DNA of 64,000 nt from assembly GCA_030068525.1 (NCBI GenBank), contig JASJOS010000008.1, forward strand, positions 1 through 64,000, written 5' to 3'. Source of the stretch: Xanthocytophaga flava (lineage in GTDB: Bacteria; Bacteroidota; Bacteroidia; Cytophagales; 172606-1). The notes under the pieces are model-generated. The model saw nothing but the letters and a program-made list of their open reading frames with translations. It did no database searches and was not told where the DNA came from. Every line of letters starts with the position of its first letter. Position 1 is the stretch's first letter. Made by a program: the position numbers and the translations under genes. Positions 24,211 through 33,570 of the stretch are shown here, in pieces.

Positions 24211-26058
24211 ATTGTTTATGCGTAAGGTTTTTTACTGGATAGTCACTAGCCATTAGGGGCTGTATACAATACCTGTACAAATAGATATGCAATGAAAGCG
24301 TATAAGAAAAATACGGTTTGAGGTGAAAAACACCAGACCAGAAACCGGAGGTAAGAACTCTAAAAATCATGCAAAAAAACTGTAAAAAGTAACGAAAAAT
24401 TTGAAAGTAAGCGGTGTGTTGAAAGTATGCGTTGAGTTACTTCGATTCTTTTTAACTAAAAAGCCAGCCGGATAACAGGCTAGTTTGGTTGTTTTTGTAC
24501 CAGAATTCCTGCAAATGCCTTCTGAAATAACTCGACAGCAAATTTACACATGAAAAGAGAGTTTGCAAATTCACGAATATAAATTTTCGCAGAAATAAGA
24601 AAAAATAAAAGGACTAATTATGGATTCCGCTGTTACACAGGAAACTAAAAAGTTGGATACTTCGATCATTATAATAATTAAGATTCCTGTTGTGCTTTTA
24701 TTCTGATAAAGGTGCGGAGTATTAGTGTATTGGAAAAATAGCTGAATTGCATTTATTTTATAAGTGAATCTATTTTTGGTTTCCATTGGGAGTTATGTCG
24801 GAAACGGTATACGGTTTTTAAATCGGATTTGAGGCCTCATACAGGCGCTATAAACGATTATCACCCCACAGGCTATGTCTTACAGGTACTTTTCCTCAGA
24901 TGCGTTCTAATGCCTTCAAAAAGCGAAATACGCTAAAATGAGTTCTCCCTAAATCCTGTTCTGAGGGGTACACCTTTCAAAGAATAAAAGCTTCTTTGCA
25001 AGCTTCTACTGTACACTAAAAAAGTCCTTCCTGTGAAAGAAAGGGCTTCTTTTCCTGATAGGAGTACCCTCTTCTTATTCTAAAATACTCTTTTGTTCTT
25101 CTGAAAGAATATTTCCGCCTTTACCTTGTCTCATTTCTTTTCTGGAAATGACGTTTGTAAATAAAAGAAAACCCTTTTCCTGTCCTCCTGAAAGGATCAT
25201 CTACTCTCTGTTCTTCTGAAAGAATCCCGTGACAAGACCGGCGGCCTTTCCTTTTGGGGATATTTCTCTCTCAGAGAACAAACATCGCTCTATTTGTCAC
25301 AGGATTCTTTCAGAAGGACAGGGGTTCTATATAGAAGAGCTGCAAGGAAAGGCGTGTTCTTTCCAGGAGTACAGGGAGGAAGTGTTCCCGATATAGGGAC
25401 AGAGAAGGGTAACCTTTTAGTGGGACAACTTCTTTCTTTTGTGAGCACAAAAAAGAAAGAAGTTATCGCAGCTTTAAACCGTCTGAGAATGGAGTATACG
25501 CGTTCTGGGTCAGGATTTCTCTCAGATACGTGATTCTGATGCGTTTCAGATTAACTGTTTTTTGAGAGGTCTGCATGATTTAGTTCGCAAATGTGATTTA
25601 AGGCATGACAAATCGTTTATAAGCCATTTTTCATGGCGAGTCGATTAGTAATGCCAAAATCCAACAAAATCGCTCTAATCGCTTCTAAAGCGCTCTTAGA
25701 AGGAGAGGGATTGGGATATGGGAAATAGCCGGACTTTAATATAGGTATCTGTAACTGTCTGATTTTTAAAACTTTGTATTTTCGCTGGCTCGGTGTTTAT
25801 ACAGTGAGTTTTTTGAAGGGATATTTTTATGTCTAATATATCATTTAAAAATAGAAATTTCGTTGTTTTTAATAAAGAGTTTTTTATCCTGCACTCCAGT
25901 GATTTGAAAGGTTTGCTCAATTTCCGGATTAGTTAGTTGATCTTTACTCAGACGTATGAATGTATCTGATTGACAAAACAAGAAATCATGTTCGGAAACT
26001 GGAAGAAAAGACTTTTAGTAAGTCAGGGGGCATTATAAATACTATCTGATTTATGATT
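24211..26058. other. gene-poor region
   Basis: No convincing gene. Open frames at 24571-24786, 25294-25533 and 25696-25920 lack start context and family resemblance; the last could be a gene remnant. Seen instead: a terminator-like AAGTCCTT / AAGGGCTT hairpin near 25020-25056, solo TTCTGAAAG motifs near 25093 and 25184, the MITE-like element at 25211-25318, and a hairpin ACTTCTTTCTTTT / AAAAAGAAAGAAGT at 25427-25463. Confidence 0.6.
25211..25318. mobile_element. MITE-like element, copy 1
   Basis: 108 bp bounded by inverted repeats TTCTTCTGAAAGAATCC and GGATTCTTTCAGAAGGA (16 of 17 paired), extended inward by GTGACAA / TTGTCAC. No coding capacity. A second copy in inverse orientation is at 59351-59459; both share GACCGGCGGC and a TTTCTCTCAGA block. 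Confidence 0.75.
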
Positions 26059-26460
26059 TCAAAATATGGCTCGCTTCAAAGTACCAAATACATATTTTGA
26101 ACCCCTGGCTATAGTAGACTTTGCAGGTATCAAAAATTGACTTCTCACATTAGGAGATTTCTCAACCATAAACAGACCCTGGTCTTTATTTGTTGGTAGT
26201 ATTTCTTTGCAAGTCTCAAATACAAATAATGTGTCCAACTGGTGAGCAATTTTAACCTTGTAAACAGTAGCAGTTAGCATATCTTGTTTACAAGGCACAG
26301 CTTCAAAACTTTCCAAGATAACAACAGGAATAACATCGTCAGATGTTGGGAACGGTTTTAATCTCTTAAGATCAGCTTGTATCATTTTTATATTCTGATC
26401 AGAGCAGCCCACTAAGAAAAGAGCTACGCAATAACAAAAATGAACTACTTTAGTCTGCAT
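26059..26460 (-). CDS. putative lipoprotein, 133 aa
   Basis: From the ATG at 26460 (MQTKVVHFCYCVALFLVGC) a lipoprotein signal with lipidation Cys near residue 19 is seen. The mature part has strand-rich segments (VIPVVILESFEAVPCKQDMLTATVYKVKIAH, LFVFETCKEILPT) with two further cysteines that could pair. No family recognised. The gene follows a 230-residue envelope protein by 118 bases on the same strand; both could be one unit. Confidence 0.6.
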   Translation of the reverse strand: MQTKVVHFCYCVALFLVGCSDQNIKMIQADLKRLKPFPTSDDVIPVVILESFEAVPCKQDMLTATVYKVKIAHQLDTLFVFETCKEILPTNKDQGLFMVEKSPNVRSQFLIPAKSTIARGSKYVFGTLKRAIF

Positions 26461-26578
26461 TGAATGGGGATAATTTTTCTGTTCAATTTCCATTTTTATA
26501 AAGTCTGTATATCCTCTCGAACTGTTCTTTGGTTAGCCAACCCACCAACGGATTCAAAAGTTTGAGGCCTATATTCTA

Positions 26579-27271
26579 TTAATATTTCCTTTCAAAAACT
26601 TCTGTTAATTCAAGGTTAGAATGCTGATTTGTCTCGAACCAAAGCTTCAAATCACTAAGATGAAACTTCTTATATTCTTTTACACACTTGTTATATGAAA
26701 GAGGATCTGCAATTTTAGCATGTTTTTTAGGGATTGAAAGAGATAATTCAACAGACATACTATCTACACCCTCAGCAGGATAGGGTAAATACAACTGAGT
26801 GGTAGTATTACTTTTTATCCGATACATCATCTGTTCATCATAATGAGGGCTGATCTGATCTATAATCCGTTTTCGTCCAGTATACATTACACTATCCTTC
26901 GCAATATATTTTCCGATGTATTGTCCATAAATCATATACATACTACTTGCCAGGCAAGAATCAATACTTATAAAGTAAATATCATTCGCTGAATTATTTT
27001 TTATGGAGAGTAAACAAAATTTATCTTTTCCAGATAGAAGGATGTTCAGGCTTCGTGTCTCTCTGAAACGTTTCTTCAGTGACAGAATATCGTTGTCAGA
27101 TGGATTAATTACTTTAAATCCTATCTGACCACTAAATATATAGTTATCCTCATCTATTCCTTTGGAAATATACTCTTTGTTTCTGAAGCTGGAGTTGCAC
27201 AGCAATAGGAATATCCATACCAGTTGATAAGGTAATCGGAGTTTTGATGAAATAAGTTTAGAATTCTTCAC
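26579..27271 (-). CDS. envelope-associated hypothetical protein, 230 aa
   Basis: N-terminal basic stretch and hydrophobic helix (LPYQLVWIFLLLCNSS) indicate a signal peptide or anchor; the rest is a beta-rich globular domain (FSGQIGFKVINPS, FCLLSIKNNSANDIYFISIDS, TTQLYLPYPAEGVDSMSVELSLSIP), suggestive of an immunoglobulin-like periplasmic or surface domain. No family recognised. It precedes the small lipoprotein gene on the same strand. Confidence 0.6.
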   Translation of the reverse strand: MKNSKLISSKLRLPYQLVWIFLLLCNSSFRNKEYISKGIDEDNYIFSGQIGFKVINPSDNDILSLKKRFRETRSLNILLSGKDKFCLLSIKNNSANDIYFISIDSCLASSMYMIYGQYIGKYIAKDSVMYTGRKRIIDQISPHYDEQMMYRIKSNTTTQLYLPYPAEGVDSMSVELSLSIPKKHAKIADPLSYNKCVKEYKKFHLSDLKLWFETNQHSNLELTEVFERKY

Positions 27272-27584
27272 CTGTCCTTGGCTTTGCGTTTGGATACTTA
27301 CATTACACTATTTTTTGGGTAAGATACTATATTTTCAGCAAGCCCTACACGAGTGGGACTAGGTTTAGCATAAGAAGGAAGTACACTACACCCTAACAGA
27401 CCTCGTTGATTTAGAATAAGTACGGAATCATTATAAAACCATCTTCCGGATTATATTTGCTATTGGAAATTTGGCGAAAAGAAAATATCACTATAAACCT
27501 TTCGTTATAGCCACAAGTATTTTCGCCATCGGAAGTGCGAAAGAATCCATTCAAACCCTACACTACATACACGTACAAACCCGT

Positions 27585-29465
27585 ATGCTTACAGACCAAA
27601 AGAGATGTCTCCTTCTTTATTTTTTCTTTTTATCCCATCTGCTTGTTGCGCAACAGGTTTCGCTTCCAATAGCAACCAACTTAACCAAAGCATACACTAC
27701 GCATACCCGAAGTTTAAGTGGTTCGCCAGGCAAATCCTATTGGCAAAATAAAGCAGATTATCAGATTGAGCTTACCTTTGATCCCCTTACAAGACAACTG
27801 GCAGGAGATATGACTATCTCTTATCAAAATAATAGTCCGGATACACTGAAACAACTCGTATTTAAGCTCTTCCCTAATCTATACAAAGCAGGGTCCATGC
27901 GAAGTACTTCACTTCAAGCTAACGATATTACAGATGGCGTTGAGATAAAGTCCCTGCTACTGGAAGGACAATCTATCGCCTCCAAAAATCAGGTAATCAG
28001 GGGCACAAACATGTATATCAGAGGTACAGAGATACATCCAGGAAGGCTTACACAGATTAAACTATCTTTTGCGTATGTGGTGAACAAAACTTCATTTGTT
28101 CGAACTGGCCAGGTTGATTCAGGTGCATTTGTGATCGCCTATTTTTTTCCGCGTATAGCTGTGTATGATGATCTGGACGGATGGGACCAATATCCCTATA
28201 CCGGAAAAGAAGAGTTTTACAATGACTTCTGTAATTTCCAGCTCACTATTACCCTGCCCGGAAATTACCAGTGTTGGGCAACAGGGACACTACTCAATCC
28301 ACAAGAAGTCTATCAACCCACCATTCAGCAACGCATTGAGGCTGCTCTCCATAGTGATGGCATTACAGACATTATTACGACAGAGGATCTGACAAAAGAG
28401 GCTGTTACTCAAAAAAAATCAGTAAATACCTGGAGTTTTGAAGCCAAAGACGTATCCGATTTTGCCTTTACGGTCAGTAATCACTATATCTGGAAGGCTT
28501 CTGGTATAACGGTGGATACACTCACGCGTAGGCGTACTCGGGTGGATGTGGTCTATAATCCCGAGCACAAAGCCTTTGAGCCTGTCATTGACTATGCCCG
28601 AAAGACAGTAGAACTCATCAGCTATTCGCTTCCAGGTATTCCATTCCCCTACGCTACACAATGTATATTTGAAGGATTGGATGCTATGGAATACCCAATG
28701 ATGGTCAATAACCTTCCTTTTGAAGCCGATGAGGCTATTTACTTTACTGTTCATGAAATCTTTCATTCGCTATTTCCCTTTGTGGTAGGGAGTAACGAAA
28801 CCAAGCATTCTTTCATGGATGAAGGCTGGGCAACCTGGTCAGAATTTACGCTGGCACCTATGATAAAACCGTCACTGGCCGATACATACGATATAAGTTC
28901 TTTCACCAGCAGTGCGGGCTCGGATCAGGATGTGCCTGTTATGACGCTTACCCCACAGTTATATGGGAAAGCCAGATATTCCGATAAAGATCTGAAACCT
29001 GCTTTAGGCTTGCATTACGTTCGGGAAATGTTGGGGGATAGCCTTTTTCTAAAGGCTCTTCGCTATTATATCCAGCAGTGGCAGGGGAAACATCCGAGTC
29101 CGTATGATTTTTTCTATAGCTTCAATACAGGTTCCGGTAAAAACCTGAACTGGTTCTGGAAAAACTGGTTTTTCGAAAAGTTTACTCCCGATTTAGCTAT
29201 TGAACAGGTAGTCAGGAAACGTAATCAGTATAAGGTAGTCATTCTGAACAAAGGAGGATGCATGCTACCCATTCATCTCACGGTTCTATTTACAGATGGA
29301 ACTAAGCAGGAGGTAAGTTCGAGTATAGCCAGTTGGTCTGACGGGAAGGACAGGCAGACACTTACATTTAAATCTACCAAAGAGATACAGAAATTAGTGC
29401 TTGGTAAGCCATATGATGCAGATAGCAATTTGTCGGATAATATATGGGAACCCGCCAAGCATTGA
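27585..29465 (+). CDS. M1-family metallopeptidase
   Basis: Secreted zinc aminopeptidase-like enzyme of 626 residues. The ATG at 27585 gives a signal peptide (CLLLYFFFLSHLLVAQQ); a longer frame from 27471 adds an implausible leader. The N-terminal beta domain contains KADYQIELTFDPLTRQLAGD; the catalytic domain contains AMEYPMMV in place of GAMEN, and the zinc site HEIFH near residue 390 with the third ligand Glu in FMDEGWATW near 412. C-terminal WFWKNWFFEK is typical of Bacteroidota M1 peptidases that trim peptides at the envelope. It is followed at 63 bases by an LRR protein gene on the same strand. Confidence 0.85.
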   Translation: MLTDQKRCLLLYFFFLSHLLVAQQVSLPIATNLTKAYTTHTRSLSGSPGKSYWQNKADYQIELTFDPLTRQLAGDMTISYQNNSPDTLKQLVFKLFPNLYKAGSMRSTSLQANDITDGVEIKSLLLEGQSIASKNQVIRGTNMYIRGTEIHPGRLTQIKLSFAYVVNKTSFVRTGQVDSGAFVIAYFFPRIAVYDDLDGWDQYPYTGKEEFYNDFCNFQLTITLPGNYQCWATGTLLNPQEVYQPTIQQRIEAALHSDGITDIITTEDLTKEAVTQKKSVNTWSFEAKDVSDFAFTVSNHYIWKASGITVDTLTRRRTRVDVVYNPEHKAFEPVIDYARKTVELISYSLPGIPFPYATQCIFEGLDAMEYPMMVNNLPFEADEAIYFTVHEIFHSLFPFVVGSNETKHSFMDEGWATWSEFTLAPMIKPSLADTYDISSFTSSAGSDQDVPVMTLTPQLYGKARYSDKDLKPALGLHYVREMLGDSLFLKALRYYIQQWQGKHPSPYDFFYSFNTGSGKNLNWFWKNWFFEKFTPDLAIEQVVRKRNQYKVVILNKGGCMLPIHLTVLFTDGTKQEVSSSIASWSDGKDRQTLTFKSTKEIQKLVLGKPYDADSNLSDNIWEPAKH

Positions 29466-29528
29466 AAGCCCTTTTTTCCTATGTTTATCTGTAGAGTCTG
29501 AACCCATTTTTCTACCGAATAACTCCCC

Positions 29529-30863
29529 ATGTCACCAGAACACAGCAAAGAAGAAAACCTAATGAGACTATTATTTTCCGGTCAACTGGAAAGTATAGAA
29601 CTTGGATTGATTATTGCGCAGTCGTTACAAATGAACTACGAAGAATTGACGCGGGATATTGAGTTGGTATGTAGTTGGTTTTCAATAAAAACAGAGTTGA
29701 CTTTAGCAGAAAAATTCCAGTTTGTTTCTTCGCAAAAAATTGTGAGTTTGCCAGATTGTGACTGGAAGGTTATTCCTCCCCAGATTAAATATCTGATCAA
29801 TCTACAGGAATTAAGCATTTGCCGTAGTCAGGCAACGGAAGTACCTGCAGAGATCGGAATGCTCACCAATCTGATTCATCTGGACTTGTCCGGCAACCAG
29901 ATCACGCACTTGCCTGCAGAAATTGGCAACCTTAGTCATCTAGTAACCTTACGGCTACATTTTAACAAGTTACAGTCATTGCCAGCAGAGATAGGTAATC
30001 TGAGTAAGCTTACCTCCTTAGATTTAAGATCTAATCAATTGAGCTCATTACCCAGAGAATTAGGTGGTCTAAGTGGACTTGTCACGATGGATTTAAGTTC
30101 GAATCAACTCATTTCACTACCTAAGGAAATAGGGAACCTGACTGAACTTTTGTCTTTAGATATAAGCTATAATAAACTAACTCTGCTTTCCGCAGAAATA
30201 GGAGGTCCTACCAAACTGAAGACTTTACGGCTCTGTTACAATAAACTAACAGCTATTCCTTTAGAAATGGCTAATTTAACCGAACTTGAGACATTAAATT
30301 TAGACAGAAACAAGTTAGTTGTTTTTCCAGCTGCAATACATGGTTTAAAAAATCTAACAACATTGAATCTAAGTCGCACCCATCTGGCCGAATTACCCTC
30401 TGCCATCAGCAATCTTACCAGACTTACAGGATTATTCTTGGAAAGCAATAAATTAGTTTCCTTACCTGCTGAGATAGGAAAGCTGAGCGAACTTACTATG
30501 CTGAATATAGACGATAATCAGATTAGTTCTTTGCCTAAGGAAATAGGGAAGTTAACCAGACTTACCGGACTGTATATAAATAAGAATCAGCTGAGAGAAT
30601 TACCTTCAGCAATAAAAAGACTGAAGAAACTGACTCATCTGGAAGCAAGAGGGAATCAGTTAACGACTATTCCTGTTGAGATCAGTTACCTGGTTAAACT
30701 GGAAACCCTCTCATTACGAAACAATGAACTACCACATATTGGAGAAGAAATCGCGGCATTGACCAACTTACAGGAATTATCATTGGAAAATAATCCGCTT
30801 TCGACAGAGCAAAAAGAGCAGATTAAATCCTGGTTGCCTACCTGTAAGGTCACATTTGACTAA
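29529..30863 (+). CDS. leucine-rich repeat protein, 444 aa
   Basis: After an N-terminal ~85-residue helical cap (bacterial LRR proteins of this size often share it), at least fourteen 23-residue repeats of LPAEIGNLSxLxxLxLxxNxL run from ~100 to the end, the plant-type/PIRL-like consensus. No signal peptide, so it is probably cytoplasmic or a surface protein exported otherwise. LRR arcs bind proteins; the partner is unknown. Repeat units keep high similarity in DNA as well, implying recent internal expansion. Located just after the M1 peptidase. Confidence 0.85.
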   Translation: MSPEHSKEENLMRLLFSGQLESIELGLIIAQSLQMNYEELTRDIELVCSWFSIKTELTLAEKFQFVSSQKIVSLPDCDWKVIPPQIKYLINLQELSICRSQATEVPAEIGMLTNLIHLDLSGNQITHLPAEIGNLSHLVTLRLHFNKLQSLPAEIGNLSKLTSLDLRSNQLSSLPRELGGLSGLVTMDLSSNQLISLPKEIGNLTELLSLDISYNKLTLLSAEIGGPTKLKTLRLCYNKLTAIPLEMANLTELETLNLDRNKLVVFPAAIHGLKNLTTLNLSRTHLAELPSAISNLTRLTGLFLESNKLVSLPAEIGKLSELTMLNIDDNQISSLPKEIGKLTRLTGLYINKNQLRELPSAIKRLKKLTHLEARGNQLTTIPVEISYLVKLETLSLRNNELPHIGEEIAALTNLQELSLENNPLSTEQKEQIKSWLPTCKVTFD

Positions 30864-30950
30864 ATACAGCTTCTTATAAAGAAACAGCCTAAAGTTACTT
30901 TGTGTGAATGCACTCTTCAATTCATGTTCTCGGAGATCTATCAGTTAAAG

Positions 30951-31316
30951 ATGCCATACCTGTCGTTAAACAATTCAAAAAAAATGAGATACGATTATTT
31001 GTACCTGGTTTGTGCAGGGATACTGGGAATGTTTATGATTTACTTTACAATCGAAGCTTTCCAGGGATTTAAAGTCCCAAAGAGAAATCTGATTTTGCTG
31101 TTACTAAACTCCGTGGTTTTAGTGATAATGATACATCAATTCAAGAAAGTATTCTTTGGCGGAGTTGGTGTATGGGGCATTAATCCAAAGGCAAAGAACC
31201 ATGGTCTTATAGACATGCTTCCTTCACTAAGCACGTTCTTACTTATTTCAATTATAGTGACAGTATTAACATGGTTATTGATAGGAGTGCGAACAATTCA
31301 ATTGATGTGGAAATAG
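30951..31316 (+). CDS. small three-helix membrane protein
   Basis: About 121 residues from the ATG at 30951. Three hydrophobic helices are visible: LYLVCAGILGMFMIYFTI, LILLLLNSVVLVIMI and FLLISIIVTVLTWLLIG, with basic loops (KKVFFGG, NPKAKNHG) between. No family recognised. It is a single gene after the LRR protein; inner-membrane location is inferred. Confidence 0.6.
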   Translation: MPYLSLNNSKKMRYDYLYLVCAGILGMFMIYFTIEAFQGFKVPKRNLILLLLNSVVLVIMIHQFKKVFFGGVGVWGINPKAKNHGLIDMLPSLSTFLLISIIVTVLTWLLIGVRTIQLMWK

Positions 31317-31539
31317 AAATAGAGGATATCCAAATGATTGCTCTTTTTCAAAATCGTTTCCCAATCTCAATCCAGCCTGATTGATCTCTAAAATCAACAA
31401 GACATTCTCTATCTACTTTTCTTTGATATGATAAAAAGAACATGCTTCAACCCGGATTTTGAGGAAAAGAATATCACATCCTTTAGAAAAAGAGAAGCAG
31501 AGGAATTGAAAAGAGAGCAAAGACAACTTCAATCGCGGG

Positions 31540-31700
31540 TGGTGGTGTAGGTGCGTAGGGATAAAAATTCCGCGGGCCTAGCGTTAGACCTGTGGGTGAA
31601 GCTTTGGAATTTTTTGCCCTTTTTTGCTCACGCACAGATCTGGCTCACCAAACTCTCGTTTGGTGCCCTATTTTTTGGGCAAGCAAAAAATGAAGAAGCC
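31540..31700 (-). repeat. dispersed structured repeat, copy DR3
   Basis: P1 intact at 31646-31665. P2 arms on the minus strand are AAAAATTCC / GGAATTTTT, unlike DR1 in nearly every base yet still paired. Located in the 519-base gap 31317-31835, which also holds a gene-free AT-rich stretch at 31317-31530. Confidence 0.8.
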
Positions 31701-31759
31701 TAGGGAAGAGTCAAGAAAGTGACAATAGACAAATCATGAGAGATTAATTCTCATAAATT

Positions 31760-31798
31760 AACCCAAGCCCACACTTATAAAAGGAATAGACTTGGGTT
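31760..31798 (-). terminator. terminator
   Basis: AACCCAAG / CTTGGGTT 8-bp stem 38 bases past the stop of the SnoaL-like gene, in the orientation of that gene. Confidence 0.6.
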
Positions 31799-31835
31799 TT
31801 ACTCACATCCAAAATTGGATGATTCCTGTTCCTGC

Positions 31836-32159
31836 CTAAACTGTAGTTTTCAATGACTGTATCAATTCATCAGCTATTTCAAAATGAAACGTCATTAAAA
31901 TTGGACTTCCGGGAAACGTTCCTGAAACTTCTGCTTTTAAAAGGCTTTCCGTTTCGTTTTTTTCAAAGCTGACGGGCTTCATGACAGCCTTGTATCGTTC
32001 GTTGGCATCGGCAATCCAATGTTCTATTTCTTTTCTTCCTTTGTGCGTTTTTCCCTCATCAGATACTACCGCTGTTTCGGAAAAACAATTGGCATAGGCA
32101 ACACTATCAAAGGTGTTCTGTGCTGCGACTAAGTCGTCTACTACTTTAGGTAAGGTCAT
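31836..32159 (-). CDS. SnoaL/NTF2-like protein
   Basis: 107 residues with the cystatin-like alpha+beta barrel signature of the NTF2/SnoaL superfamily: N-terminal helix LPKVVDDLVAAQNTFDSVAYANCF, then TAVVSDEGKTHKGRKEIEHWIAD and strand pairs SLLKAEVSGTFPGSPILMTFHFEI. Many are small isomerases or ligand-binding proteins. It ends the minus-strand unit with the SDR gene 23 bases upstream, and probably acts in the same pathway. Confidence 0.8.
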   Translation of the reverse strand: MTLPKVVDDLVAAQNTFDSVAYANCFSETAVVSDEGKTHKGRKEIEHWIADANERYKAVMKPVSFEKNETESLLKAEVSGTFPGSPILMTFHFEIADELIQSLKTTV

Positions 32160-32182
32160 TTTTGTACACTTTTAAATTAAGA

Positions 32183-32974
32183 TTAAATTGTTGGTACTGT
32201 GCCACCGTCAATGACGAAATTGGTTCCCGTTAAGTAGTTGGCTCTGGGTGAAACCAAAAAGCCAACAAATTCGGCTACTTCTTCCGGTTCGGCGGGTCTG
32301 CCGTAAGGTATTCCACCCAATGCATCCATGACACTTTGCTGAGCTTCTTCTACAGTACTATTTGCATTTCTTGCAATCTCGCCCAACCAGGCTATCGATG
32401 CTGTGGTATTTATCCATCCTGGCGAAACAGTGAGCACGCGGACACCTTTCGGCGTAACTTCATTCGATAAACTTTTACTGTAATTGATCAACCCTGCTTT
32501 TGAAGCTGCGTACGGCAAGGTAGAATCGTGTAGAGGCAGTTTGCCTTGAATAGACGCAATGTGGATAATGACACCGTTTTTTCGTTCAATCATTTGCGGT
32601 AAAAATCCTCTGTCCAGCCGAACGGGGGCCAATAGGTTCGCTTGCAGGGTTGACTCCCAATCTTTATCCGTTAATGCGGCAAAACCGCCAGCGGGTGTTT
32701 CGGAAGAACCAAGGTTGTTCACTAGAATATCCAGCCTTCCATAAGTCGATAGCACTTCGCTGACTACTTTTTGTGCTCCGTCTGCCTTACTTAAATCGGC
32801 GGCAATAAAATGCAGTTGGCTGTTTTCTTTTTCCGGTGCGTTTCTTGCGGTAATGATAACCGTTGCCCCCGCTTGTAAAAGCCGTTCTGCAATGGCTCTT
32901 CCGGCTCCTTTTGTACCCCCTGTTACCAAGGCAATCTTGCCTGATAACTCATTGTTGAAATTAAATTGTTCCAT
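32183..32974 (-). CDS. SDR-family oxidoreductase
   Basis: 263 residues from the ATG at 32974 (MEQFNFNNELSGKIALVTGG); an upstream frame to 33046 runs over the promoter. Cofactor motif TGGTKGAGRAIAE, NNLGSSETPAGG in place of NNAG, catalytic Ser in IHIASIQG, YAASKAGL, and a C-terminal YLTGTNFVIDGG. Divergent from an HxlR gene at 33103 and followed by a SnoaL-like gene; probably regulated by that HxlR protein. Intergenic bases contain TAGGGA...TCCCCTA near 33047-33070. Distinct subfamily from the SDRs at 11357 and 54572. Confidence 0.9.
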   Translation of the reverse strand: MEQFNFNNELSGKIALVTGGTKGAGRAIAERLLQAGATVIITARNAPEKENSQLHFIAADLSKADGAQKVVSEVLSTYGRLDILVNNLGSSETPAGGFAALTDKDWESTLQANLLAPVRLDRGFLPQMIERKNGVIIHIASIQGKLPLHDSTLPYAASKAGLINYSKSLSNEVTPKGVRVLTVSPGWINTTASIAWLGEIARNANSTVEEAQQSVMDALGGIPYGRPAEPEEVAEFVGFLVSPRANYLTGTNFVIDGGTVPTI

Positions 32975-33102
32975 GGTTAAGAATCGTTTATAAGGGCAAA
33001 ATTGGCGTGTAAAAACAGTTTGCACAAGTACGGAATTACGATTCATATAGGGATAAATTAGTCCCCTATTGCACTAATGGGAACATACGTTTAACTTGCA
33101 AC

Positions 33103-33510
33103 ATGTATGAAAGGAAAACACTACCGAATCTGAATTGTGGACTTGATCTGATAGGTGAAGTCCTTTACGGCAAATGGAAGATACGTTTGCTTTGGTTTAT
33201 CCATCAGGGTCATAAACGCCCAAGTCAATTGCAACGCCGAATCCCCGATGCAGCAAGGCGTGTGTTGAATATTCAGCTGAAAGAGCTGGAAGACCACGAA
33301 TTGATTACACGAAAAATTTATCCTGTCGTGCCTCCAAAAGTAGAGTATGATTTAACGGAATTAGGTAAAACCTTAATTCCTGTAATTTCTGCATTGGGAA
33401 ATTGGGGTGATACAAATGAGGAGCACTTACGGTCAGTTATTTTAAAACGGCTGAATTCAGAAAGCGGTAGTTTGATTTCGGAACATGAGGCCGAAAGTGA
33501 TAGCCGCTAA
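33103..33510 (+). CDS. HxlR-family transcriptional regulator
   Basis: 135-residue winged-helix protein: LIGEVLYGKWKIRLLWFIHQG, RPSQLQRRIPDAARRVLNIQL, LEDHELITRKIYPVVPPKVEYDLTELGKTLIPVI. A single Cys near residue 8 sits where sensing cysteines of the family occur. It is divergent from the SDR/SnoaL unit and likely its repressor. The C-terminal ~25 residues are extra. Confidence 0.9.
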   Translation: MYERKTLPNLNCGLDLIGEVLYGKWKIRLLWFIHQGHKRPSQLQRRIPDAARRVLNIQLKELEDHELITRKIYPVVPPKVEYDLTELGKTLIPVISALGNWGDTNEEHLRSVILKRLNSESGSLISEHEAESDSR

Positions 33511-33570
33511 CGTAACTGCTACCAATCTATTCATACTACAGCATATACTTTTTAGTTTATCCGTTCTTGT

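Noticed and set aside
24400-24570. Third 28-bp-period array
   Set aside because: TG...CA 18-mers at 24496 and 24523 are 27 bases apart and out of register with the core; one half-site at 24428 only. Too weak.
25294-25533. 79-residue open frame
   Set aside because: Overlaps the MITE-like end and a hairpin; no resemblance to a protein family.
25696-25920. Gene of 74 residues
   Set aside because: Some protein-like texture, but no start signal, signal peptide or homologue recognised; left as possible remnant.
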